64,000 bases of DNA from Geothrix sp. PMB-07 (GTDB taxonomy: Bacteria > Acidobacteriota > Holophagae > Holophagales > Holophagaceae): assembly GCF_030758935.1 (NCBI RefSeq), contig NZ_CP132333.1, positions 3,286,992-3,350,991 on the forward strand, given 5' to 3'. Below are positions 26,000-33,294 of this stretch, one piece after another. The notes beneath the pieces were generated by a model. The model ran no database searches and was not told the DNA's origin. It saw only the letters and a program-made list of their open reading frames with translations. Numbering within the stretch: position 1 is the stretch's first letter; every line of letters begins with the position of its first letter. Position numbers and translations under genes: made by a program.

Positions 26000-27198
26000 T
26001 GATTCATGTCGCTGGCGGATTGTATATTGAGACATGTATGGATCCGTCAACTCGGGGGGTATTTGGGTCTGGAGGGCGAGCTGCTGCGGCCCTCGTAAGC
26101 CAGGCGGGCCCGGTGATTTTGCACTCCTATATATCTACGCCTGCACTTCCACATGCTCAAGCTCTAGCGGGTTCTTTCGGATTTGAGTTGAGGCGGACAG
26201 ATTGTTCAATCGCTATTCAGTTCGACTATCTACATAGCCTGGCGACTCCAAGAGTAAACCCACCTCTCCACAAAATCACCTTGCACACTCCATTAATCGT
26301 CGATGGAGAAGTCATCCTGCGCTTCGGATTTCTTGAGGGATCCGCAATAGTTCAAGGGAAGCGGGTGGTCTATGATCCACAGTCACCTTTTAACGCAGAG
26401 CCGTTCTGGAACAATGGCTCTGTGGCTGAGAGCCTCGTCATCGTGGCGAATGAATCCGAGACCATACAACTCGGTCATGAACCTGATGCCCTCTCATCTG
26501 CAAGAAAAATCACGCGTGAGCACAGCAATACAGCTGTCATCGTCAAGATGGGAAGTCGAGGGTGCTACGTCGTTACGAAATCCGATGAGACTCTTATCCC
26601 TGCCTACCAGACGGGAAGAGTCTATGGCATTGGGTCTGGGGACATTTTTAGTACTGCGATCGCCTTATGTTGGGGACGTGATGAAAAGGATCTCGTTGAT
26701 GCTGCGACATTCGCATCGATGGCTGCCGCTCGTTACTGCCATACTCGATCCCTTTCTTTGATTCAGCACGCGGAACTACTTAAAACTGGACTGAGCCCCG
26801 TACTTCCCATCGATCCAGGTCATAAGGTTTATCTAGCTGGCCCCTTCTTCAACATTGCACAGCGCTGGCTTGTAGAAGAGACACGCGATCAGCTGATGAA
26901 ACAGGGACTGAATGTATTCTCTCCTCTTCATGATGTAGGAATTGGCCCTGGATTGGACATAGCAGAGAAGGATCTTCGTGGCCTGGAGGAATGTGATCGA
27001 GTTCTCGCCTTGTTAGACGGCGCAGATCTAGGAACCGTATTTGAGATTGGTTATGCACGGAAGCTGGGGATCCCCGTCATTGCCTTGGTTCAACAACTTA
27101 CTGATGAGCAACTCAAAATGGTTCTCGGGAGTGGCTGTGAAATTGCCCCCGATCTAGCCACGGCCATCTATCGGACAGCATGGAGTAAGAAGGGCTAA
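25999..27198 (+). CDS. PfkB-family kinase fused to a nucleoside 2-deoxyribosyltransferase
   Basis: Two domains in 399 residues. Residues 1 to about 260 are a ribokinase/PfkB-like kinase (opening MIHVAGGLYIETC, C-terminal motif GIGSGDIFSTAIALCWG near 212 with the catalytic Asp; the usual second motif residue Ala is Ser here). Residues about 273-395 are a nucleoside 2-deoxyribosyltransferase (KVYLAGPFFNIAQRWLVEETRDQL, FSPLHDVG, and DLGTVFEIGYARKLGIPVIAL with the likely nucleophile Glu near 348). The fusion could make or salvage an unusual nucleoside by exchanging its base and phosphorylating the sugar. TAATG coupling joins it to the upstream gene. The QueC-like gene starts one base after its stop. 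Confidence 0.85.
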   Translation: MIHVAGGLYIETCMDPSTRGVFGSGGRAAAALVSQAGPVILHSYISTPALPHAQALAGSFGFELRRTDCSIAIQFDYLHSLATPRVNPPLHKITLHTPLIVDGEVILRFGFLEGSAIVQGKRVVYDPQSPFNAEPFWNNGSVAESLVIVANESETIQLGHEPDALSSARKITREHSNTAVIVKMGSRGCYVVTKSDETLIPAYQTGRVYGIGSGDIFSTAIALCWGRDEKDLVDAATFASMAAARYCHTRSLSLIQHAELLKTGLSPVLPIDPGHKVYLAGPFFNIAQRWLVEETRDQLMKQGLNVFSPLHDVGIGPGLDIAEKDLRGLEECDRVLALLDGADLGTVFEIGYARKLGIPVIALVQQLTDEQLKMVLGSGCEIAPDLATAIYRTAWSKKG

Positions 27199-27199
27199 T

Positions 27200-27668
27200 T
27201 TGAACAGAGCGCTCTTACTATCGGGTGGCCATGATTCGATCGCGATTGCTTATCGGGATCGCCCGGAATGGGCTGTGACCATCGATTACGGTCAGATCCC
27301 GGCCGAGGCAGAAATCCATGCTTCGTCTGCTTTGTGCAAAGAGTTGAAGATTCCTCACGTAATTCTCAAGGTTGATTGCCAAGCTCTAGGAGTCGGTGAT
27401 CTGGCTGGGACGCCTCCCTTGTCGATCTCACCAATGGATGCGTGGTGGCCATTTCGAAATCAATTGCTCGTCACTCTTGCTGCGTCAAGAATGTTGAGAG
27501 AGGGTGTTCATGAAATCCTGATAGGCACTGTTCGAGAAGATCACTGCTTTGCTGATGGTCGCGCGGAATTTGTTCGGGCCATGAATCTGCTTCTTTCGAT
27601 GCAGGAAGGGGGCATAACACTCACTGCCCCCGGTGGCCTGTCCCCTCCAAATAGAGCCAAGCTAAATG
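27200..27668 (+). pseudogene. QueC-like ATP-dependent enzyme, truncated by an IS3 element
   Basis: TTG at 27200 is the likely start, one base after the previous stop. About 155 residues remain: the PP-loop LLSGGHDSIAIAY, IDYGQIPAEAEIHASSALCKEL, the QueC block WWPFRNQLLVTLAASRM, IGTVREDHCFADGRAEFVRAMNLLLSM, and APGGLSPPNRAK. QueC makes 7-cyano-7-deazaguanine; relatives serve in type IV CBASS (Cap9) and Qat systems (QatC). The C-terminal part, where QueC has its Cys zinc site, is gone because the leader of an IS3 element starts at about 27668. The frame then runs on in the wrong reading frame of the transposase to 27880. The operon may have had more genes beyond this point. Confidence 0.85.
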
Positions 27669-28904
27669 TTAAGGTCCACTCCAAAGGAGTCGGATCCAAT
27701 GAGGACAAGCAAGTTCACCGAGGAGCAGATCGTGGGGCTTCTCAGAGAGGCGGAGAAGGGGGAGCAGACGGTCGATGCCCTCTGCCGGGCCCGTGGGATC
27801 ACGGCGCAGACCTTCTATCGATGGCGAAAGAAGTATGGCGGAGTCGAGGTTTCCGATGTCCGGCACATGCGGCAGCTTGAGAAGGAGAACGCCCAGCTCA
27901 AGCGCCTTCTGGCAGAACGGGAGCTGGATATCGCAGCCCTGAAAACGGTTCTCCGAAAAAAATGAGTGGCGCGTCGCAGCGAAAGGAGGGGGCGGCATAC
28001 CTGACGGCCACCGGCTTCTCCCAGCGGCGCGCTGCCCGGGCCATGGGCCTGAGCCGTTCCTATGTCCGGTATTCACGCCGGGTGAAACTGGATGGGCTGG
28101 ACGAGCGGATCGTCCAGCTTGCCCATGCCAACCCCCGCTATGGCCACCGGCGCGTCTGGGCCCTCCTGAGGCGGCTCCAGCTCCGGGTGAACCTGAAACG
28201 GGTCCACCGGGTTTTCAAAGCCCATGGCCTCCAGGTCCGGCGGCGTCCCAAAAAGCACCTCCGGACCGGCCAGCATGTGCCGATGAAATCCGGGTATCCC
28301 AACCAGGTCTGGTCCTACGACTTCGTCCACGACAGCTGCCTGAACGGCGAGGTCGTGAAGTGCCTGACGCTCACCGACGAGTTTACGAAGGAGGCGTTGG
28401 TCATCGAAGTGGCCTCCTCCTTCAAGGCCGAGGAGGTCATGCAGGTCCTCAAACGCTTGTTCCAGACCCGGGGATGGCCCGCATTCCTGCGCAGTGACAA
28501 CGGCCCCGAGTTCATCGCCCATGACCTCCAGGTCTGGCTGATGGCCACCGGTGCCCAGACCTTCTACATCCCCCCGGGCTCGCCCTGGGCCAACGGCGTG
28601 GCCGAGAGCTTCAACAGCAAGTTCCGGGACGAATGCCTGAACATGGAGGCCTTCTCCAGCCTGGCTGAGGCCAAGGTCATCGTCGAAGCCTGGCGCCGTC
28701 GCTACAACGAGGAGCGCCCGCACAGCAGCCTGGGCTACCTCACCCCAACCGAGTTCCGCTGCACCATTGAACTGGCTCAGCTCGGTCTCCCTGCGACGGG
28801 GGCTCTGCCCCCGGACCCCCGGGATTTATCGCTTTGGGCACCCCCGGTGGAGGCCAACGCCCTGACAGAAAAGGCCAGGGCGTTTCCCCTGGCCAACACC
28901 GTCC
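27669..28904 (+). mobile_element. IS3-family element (second type), right end replaced
   Basis: It holds OrfA and OrfB of an IS3 element different from copies A and B. The left boundary is approximate (near AAGGTCCACTCCAAAG). The right end cannot be seen because the terminal repeat of another IS3 element starts at 28905 and supplies the stop codon of OrfB. It truncates the QueC-like gene. Confidence 0.75.
27699..27965 (+). CDS. IS3-family transposase OrfA (second type)
   Basis: The 88-residue product (MRTSKFTEEQIVGLLREAEKG) has the HTH_Tnp_1 fold and a zipper (LEKENAQLKRLLAERELDIAALKTVL). The start at 27699 follows GGAGTCGGATCC; an upstream in-frame start is less likely. A run of seven A at its end overlaps the OrfB start and is the expected frameshift site. 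Confidence 0.9.
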   Translation: MRTSKFTEEQIVGLLREAEKGEQTVDALCRARGITAQTFYRWRKKYGGVEVSDVRHMRQLEKENAQLKRLLAERELDIAALKTVLRKK

Positions 28905-28924
28905 TGACGTGCCCCCGAGATTAG
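27962..28924 (+). CDS. IS3-family transposase OrfB (second type), altered C-terminus
   Basis: The product has HTH_21 (RYGHRRVWALLRRLQLRVNLKRVHRV) and a complete DDE core: VWSYDFVHDSC, FLRSDNGPEFIAHDL, and GVAESFNSKFRDECLNMEAF with the catalytic Glu, then ERPHSSLGYLTPTEF. The last residues (TCPRD) and the stop come from the terminal repeat of the adjacent element at 28905. The catalytic core is intact, so activity cannot be excluded. Confidence 0.88.
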   Translation: MSGASQRKEGAAYLTATGFSQRRAARAMGLSRSYVRYSRRVKLDGLDERIVQLAHANPRYGHRRVWALLRRLQLRVNLKRVHRVFKAHGLQVRRRPKKHLRTGQHVPMKSGYPNQVWSYDFVHDSCLNGEVVKCLTLTDEFTKEALVIEVASSFKAEEVMQVLKRLFQTRGWPAFLRSDNGPEFIAHDLQVWLMATGAQTFYIPPGSPWANGVAESFNSKFRDECLNMEAFSSLAEAKVIVEAWRRRYNEERPHSSLGYLTPTEFRCTIELAQLGLPATGALPPDPRDLSLWAPPVEANALTEKARAFPLANTVLTCPRD

Positions 28925-28930
28925 GTCCAA

Positions 28931-29821
28931 TCAGGATGAGCCTACTGGGTTGAAAAGGATCTCGTTGGGATTCGCGGAAGGAGCCGTAGGCGACTGGAGT
29001 GAATCCCAACGACGCGCTGCTTCGATGGGAGTTATTCCGCCCAGAGGGCCATGGGGCCTGTAGTGATTGTAATCATGACGCCAGTCTTCCGTGATGATTC
29101 GAACTTCTCGCAGGCTGGCGAACCAATGCTCATTGAGGCATTCGTCTCTGAACCGTCCGTTAAAACTCTCGCAGGTCCCGTTTTGCATCGGCTTTCCGGG
29201 TTGGATGAGATGGTGCTCGATGCCTTGTTGGTGGCGCCACTGATCGAAGATTCGACTGGTGAACTCGGGACCATTGTCCGTTACAAGGATCTCTGGGCGG
29301 CCCCGCTCATCAATGATCCGTTCCAGCACTCGAGCCACCCGAAGGCTGGGAAGACTTGTGTCCACTTCAATGGCCAGGCATTCCCGCGTGAAGGTATCCA
29401 CAACGTTCAGTGTCCGGATCGAACGGCCATCGGCCAGGGCATCCGAGGTGAAGTCCATGGCCCATTGCTCATTCGGCCGGGTCGGAACTCGCAGTTCTCT
29501 CCGCATTCCCCCCTTTAGCCGCTTTCGAATTCGTTTCCGAACCGACAGGCCCTCCTCCTTGTAGAGCCGGTAGATCCGCTTCACATTCACGGGGAAGGCC
29601 TCCCGGCGAAGCAGCATATGCAGCCGCCGATAGCCGAACCGCTTCCGTTCCCCAGCCAGCTCTATCAACCGCTTGCGTAGCTCCGTCCAATCCACGCGGG
29701 TGCTCGGTCGGCGGTAAGCCGATCTCGTCACCCCGAGCAGGATGCAGGCCCGGCGCTCGCTCACGAACTGGCCTTGCACCAGCTCTCGAACGGCCTGCTT
29801 TCGTGCGCCGGACCTCACCAT
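28931..29821 (-). CDS. IS3-family transposase OrfB (third type)
   Basis: The 296-residue product has HTH_21 ([26 protein letters not shown]) and a full DDE core: [46 protein letters not shown], then [20 protein letters not shown]. It overlaps OrfA at a run of seven A (about 29820-29828), consistent with programmed frameshifting. No damage is seen. Confidence 0.92.
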   Translation of the reverse strand: MVRSGARKQAVRELVQGQFVSERRACILLGVTRSAYRRPSTRVDWTELRKRLIELAGERKRFGYRRLHMLLRREAFPVNVKRIYRLYKEEGLSVRKRIRKRLKGGMRRELRVPTRPNEQWAMDFTSDALADGRSIRTLNVVDTFTRECLAIEVDTSLPSLRVARVLERIIDERGRPEILVTDNGPEFTSRIFDQWRHQQGIEHHLIQPGKPMQNGTCESFNGRFRDECLNEHWFASLREVRIITEDWRHDYNHYRPHGPLGGITPIEAARRWDSLQSPTAPSANPNEILFNPVGSS

Positions 29822-30081
29822 TTTTTTGATAGAAGGTGCTTCATCCCCTCAATCTCCAACTCCCGCTTTCCCAAGAGCCGCAGCAGCTGCGCATTCTCCT
29901 GCTCCAGTTGCTTCAGCCGACGAGCGTCAGAGACCTCCATCCCCCCAAACTTCGCCTTCCATCGGTGGAATGTTTGTTTGGAAATCCCCAAATCACGGCA
30001 TAAATCCGGAACCTTCTCTCCAGCCTCATGCCGTTTCAATGCTCGGATGATCTGTTCCTCTGAAAATTGTTTGGCCTGCAA
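29815..30081 (-). CDS. IS3-family transposase OrfA (third type)
   Basis: The 88-residue product has the OrfA helix-turn-helix ([34 protein letters not shown]) and a zipper ([29 protein letters not shown]). The start is a TTG at 30081 with AAAGGAGGACAAG directly upstream. Confidence 0.9.
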   Translation of the reverse strand: MQAKQFSEEQIIRALKRHEAGEKVPDLCRDLGISKQTFHRWKAKFGGMEVSDARRLKQLEQENAQLLRLLGKRELEIEGMKHLLSKKW

Positions 30082-30144
30082 CTTGTCCTCCTTTGGACAG
30101 GGGCAGTCTCATTCTCGCTGGACCTATTTCTCGGGGGCACGTCA

Positions 30145-31108
30145 ACAACCGACTGCCCCTACCTCTCGTGCCGGATCCGGCAGAACAGCAATTCTCAAGC
30201 TCCGTGAATTCGCCGGACCTTGTCGGCCCAATGAGCACAGGGAGTTTTGTGCCGAAGGGGCGCTTGAATACCCGATAACACCGATTCAGAGTTTTGGCCG
30301 CCATCAGGTTCTTCAGGGGGGTGACCTCTCCTGAATGGCTCCTGACGATATCCATCACTTTCTTCAGGCCAAGCGCTGCGGCGGTTATGGTGGTCGAATC
30401 CAACCTGGCCAATGTTTTATGAATCTCTTCCTCGATCTCGAATGCTCGGATCTGGGACAGGAGCCTTTCGCGGCGCTCGACCCAGTGTTCTCGGTCAGCA
30501 ATCACTTGGATGCCTGCCGGTAGGACCCCAAGAGCCTGTGCAACTTCCTCAATGGAGGGACGGAGGATCTCTCTTCCCCCACCATCTCGTCTTGGGATCC
30601 CTAAGAAATAATAGGACTTGGCGCTTTCATAAGAGACCAGACCTGGCAAGTCAGGGTCCGGCAATGGACATGAAGCTTCAACCAGTGGGCACCCCCGTCG
30701 CACCCACTCCTTTCGGGCTTGCTGGGATCCGAGCCCCCATCGGTTGAGGTATTTCTGGACGGTCGGCGAACTGATCCTGACTCCCAATTCGGTGAGTTGT
30801 TTCGCCAGCGACAGGCAGCCCGCCTGTGGATCCCTCCTCACATGCTCGATGAGGGCCGACCTGATGGCGGCATTGACTTTTGGTGGCCGGCCGGGTGATG
30901 GCTTGCGAGGACAATCCTCTAGCCCCAACATCCCCGAAGCGGCATATCGTTTCTTCCACAGATAGAAGGTCGGCCGTGTAACTCCAGCACGCTGACAGAC
31001 CTCCGTCACAGACCCGATCACGTCTGCCTCCTGAAGCACGCGGTGGCGCTCGAGAGATCGAGGGGTGGGATCTGTTCCGAGGAGGTTGCGTTGGTGCTTA
31101 GGGAGCAT
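30145..31108 (-). pseudogene. HTH protein with unrecognised C-terminal domain, 3' end cut by IS
   Basis: About 320 native residues remain. Residues about 20-125 look like the double helix-turn-helix of IS481/IS630-type transposases (VTEVCQRAGVTRPTFYLWKKRYAASG, GRPPKVNAAIRSALIEHV, ISSPTVQKYLNRWGL). The rest (SYESAKSYYFLGIPRRDGG, LPAGIQVIADREHWVERRERLLSQIRAFEIEEEIHKTLARLDS, ALGLKKVMDIVRSHSGEV) shows no DDE motif and I do not recognise it. From 30144 the frame continues into the terminal repeat of the IS3 element to 30026. It could be a transposon accessory gene or a regulator. Confidence 0.6.
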
Positions 31109-31555
31109 GAGAGTGAAGCAAGAATGTAAAATTATATTATTTAACAGCCACGATTAATTTATATTTTTTTAACTATTTTAATTTTCAATATTTAAATGTA
31201 AAATCAAGCCTCAATCAGAAAGGCCACGCGAGGTCTTTTGGCTGAAACAGAGCCAATTTGCTTCGCCAGTGCCTCAGTGCTCTCCACTGCTCTGGTGGTG
31301 TCTATGTCTGAATTCCTACCAGCAAAACGCCTTGAAAAATCAAGGCGTTTCTTGTTTTTTATCGACTCATAATTTCAAACAGTTGCTCACTTACTCCGAA
31401 TTCAGGCATTGCCACCTATAGACGAGCATGTACTTCCTATAGTCCATCGCCCGATGGATTTTTTGGTCTGGAGGTCTTCCCCTCTGGTCTTCCAGGTGTC
31501 CCACCTGTGAGGGCTGCCACTCAATGTTTGGTGGCCCGCGTCCTCTCCTCGCCGT
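31109..31555. other. AT-rich gap with one orphan terminator
   Basis: No gene, tRNA or clear attachment site is seen in these 447 bases. The first 100 or so are very AT-rich and could hold the promoter of the minus-strand HTH gene. A strong plus-strand terminator lies at 31325-31360, although no plus-strand gene precedes it. This suggests that a gene to its left was lost. Confidence 0.5.
31325..31360 (+). terminator. Intrinsic terminator without an upstream gene
   Basis: AAACGCCTTGA (31325-31335) pairs with TCAAGGCGTTT (31340-31350) around AAAA and is followed by a T-rich tract to 31360. It points rightward on the plus strand. Confidence 0.8.
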
Positions 31556-32152
31556 TCAGTCCGCCCAATCCGGCAGGTCGAATTCCGTCTCATCCACAAA
31601 GAGAAAATCCCGTTGGACCTGTCTGAAGTTCGCCACAAAGCGACCATAGTCGTCGGACATGGCACTCATGCTGTTGGCATCGAGAGCAAGCCGGAACCGC
31701 TCAAGTAGCCGTTTCGGGTCCACGAGCCCCCGACTTGCCATCGCCTCGATGTCGGCCACATCGTTGGCCTTGAACCGCTTCAGCTTGCTCACGACCACAT
31801 CCACGATATCGAGAATTTCGACATAGAAGTATTTCAGCTTCGCATTCAGGTCGTCGGCTGGATGGTAGATGGCGGGTTTCGGCAGGAACGGAATGCCAGA
31901 GCGCACGATGTCCAAATAGACTCGGTGTCGAATTGCCAGCGGGGTCCCCTCGCCACCGAGCTTCTGCAATCGCCTCTGGACTTCCTCAGAAAGGGCGGCG
32001 ATCTCCAGCACATCACCGTCCTTCGTGGCTCGCGCATAGTCCGACTGAAGCATGAGTGCCACAGACCCGATGACCCTGAGAGTAATCCGGTCCCCCTCGG
32101 GGCCCTTCCATGCCCTATCCAGGTCCAGGAAAAGAGCTTCAACGGGCGACAT
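31556..32152 (-). CDS. Nucleotidyltransferase-like protein (DUF6036/AbiEii type), putative toxin or antitoxin
   Basis: The 198-residue product has the minimal-nucleotidyltransferase opening: Gly-Ser in RVIGSVALMLQSDYARATKDGDVLE, with the D.D-type metal pair in KDGD. Later blocks (DDLNAKLKYFYVEILDIVDVVVSKLKRFKANDVADIEAM) match DUF6036/AbiEii-like proteins, which are toxins in type IV-like abortive-infection pairs. It overlaps the upstream XRE gene by 14 bases, so the two are translationally coupled. Function as a toxin that modifies tRNA or protein is an inference from the family and pairing. Confidence 0.7.
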   Translation of the reverse strand: MSPVEALFLDLDRAWKGPEGDRITLRVIGSVALMLQSDYARATKDGDVLEIAALSEEVQRRLQKLGGEGTPLAIRHRVYLDIVRSGIPFLPKPAIYHPADDLNAKLKYFYVEILDIVDVVVSKLKRFKANDVADIEAMASRGLVDPKRLLERFRLALDANSMSAMSDDYGRFVANFRQVQRDFLFVDETEFDLPDWAD

Positions 32153-32924
32153 CGGCAGCCTTCAGGGCTTCAAGAAAATCGGTCGGTTGGAGATTGGAGA
32201 TGATGTGCCATCGCTTGGAGATCTCCGAGGAATGCTTTCTGATGTTGGCCTTGGTCTGCTCGCTGAGATTCCTAGATCCGATCAGGTCCTCGTAGTAGCT
32301 GTCGAGGGTACGATGACGATGCGACTCAACCCAGGACAGAAAATCCGTGAGTGAACGCTCCGCACTTCGAAGCGCCAGGGTCTCCTGTCGCGAAAGATCC
32401 CCCTTTAGCGACTCCTGCACCGCAGCGAGTGTATTTTCGGCCAGCCAGCCCAGACGGGCCTCTAGGCCGACATTTGAGAGGTGTACCCACAGCCGGGTCC
32501 ACCCCAACCACTTTGAAGATCGGACCACCACAGGGGCCAGAGCCGCCAGGTGCCGTGGCACATCCCCACTCACCAAGACCTCGCGGATCAACTGATCCAC
32601 CTTCTCCAAATCCTCGCTTGGGAACACCCCTTCATTCGGGGCGAGATGAGTCGCTCCCAGCCGGAGCAATGCGTTCTGAAGCTCGTCTACAACGTCGCCC
32701 TTCTTCTGCACGAAGGCAGAGGCCGGGACATTGAAGATCCTGAGGATCTCCAGGAACTGCTCCGCGGTGAACGAACCCTTCCCGTTCTCAATCTCGGAAT
32801 ATCGCCCCTGTGAGAGGCCTAAACGCTTCGCCAGCTCGCTCTGGGTAAGCCGCCGTTCCTTTCGGAGCTCAGCGACTTTATCCGATATGTATTTCCTGCT
32901 TTTACTTGTTTTATTGTTTTCCAT
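32139..32924 (-). CDS. XRE-family regulator with long C-terminal domain, partner of the nucleotidyltransferase
   Basis: The 261-residue product starts with a Cro/C1 helix-turn-helix (about residues 12-68: VAELRKERRLTQSELAKRLGLSQGRYSEIENGKGS) and continues with a mostly helical domain I do not recognise (LQNALLRLGATHLAP, SKWLGWTRLWVHLSNVGLEARLGWLAENTLAAVQ). It is encoded first in a two-gene unit, and a palindrome lies just upstream. Both fit an autoregulated toxin-antitoxin or abortive-infection module. Confidence 0.8.
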   Translation of the reverse strand: MENNKTSKSRKYISDKVAELRKERRLTQSELAKRLGLSQGRYSEIENGKGSFTAEQFLEILRIFNVPASAFVQKKGDVVDELQNALLRLGATHLAPNEGVFPSEDLEKVDQLIREVLVSGDVPRHLAALAPVVVRSSKWLGWTRLWVHLSNVGLEARLGWLAENTLAAVQESLKGDLSRQETLALRSAERSLTDFLSWVESHRHRTLDSYYEDLIGSRNLSEQTKANIRKHSSEISKRWHIISNLQPTDFLEALKAADVAR

Positions 32925-32931
32925 ATTTGCC

Positions 32932-32951
32932 TTCCGATATTTTTATCGGAA
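32932..32951. promoter_or_regulatory. Palindrome upstream of the XRE/nucleotidyltransferase pair
   Basis: TTCCGAT (32932-32938) and ATCGGAA (32945-32951) are exact inverted repeats with a six-base AT spacer, eight bases upstream of the start codon. It is a good candidate operator for autoregulation by the XRE protein. Positions 32952-33294 hold no gene that I can support. Confidence 0.6.
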
Positions 32952-33294
32952 TGGCTATAACTTGTGTCCGTTTCATTGTTTTGTCAATGGTTATTTATTT
33001 TTTGATCATCAGGCATGCAGACTGAACCAGTCTACCAAGCCAACACCCCTGCAACCCGATTTCACCTGAACTCTCGAGCCCTTCCCAGCAGTCCGCCCAG
33101 TTTTGCAACTTCAGACCCCCTTCCTTCCGGTTCTTCCGTCTCCCCCCTTCCGCCCGGAAATCGCTTCAATTCCGGAGATTTGACCCGATCCGGAAGTCAC
33201 TGCTACTTCCGGCCGGAAGAGCTGTGGGGAAGGCTCTGGGCGGCGATCAGGCCGACTTCGGACAGATTCAATTCCCGTAGCCAACCCCTCTTTC

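Larger units (their letters stand above)
28905..30144 (-). mobile_element. IS3-family element (third type), complete
   Basis: It is about 1240 bp in minus orientation with clear terminal inverted repeats: TGACGTGCCCCCGAGATTAG at 28905, and TGACGTGCCCCCGAGAAATA reading leftward from 30144. The repeats continue imperfectly for about 36 bases. The bases outside the two tips do not match, so no target duplication is visible. That suggests a rearrangement after insertion. Confidence 0.88.

Noticed and set aside
24422-27880. A complete type IV CBASS system
   Set aside because: QueC-like and OGG-like genes are present, but no CD-NTase, TGT or effector gene is found within the window, and the QueC-like gene is truncated.
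31280-31330. tRNA remnant or attachment site before the orphan terminator
   Set aside because: No cloverleaf, anticodon arm or T-loop consensus could be drawn, and no matching direct repeat was found.
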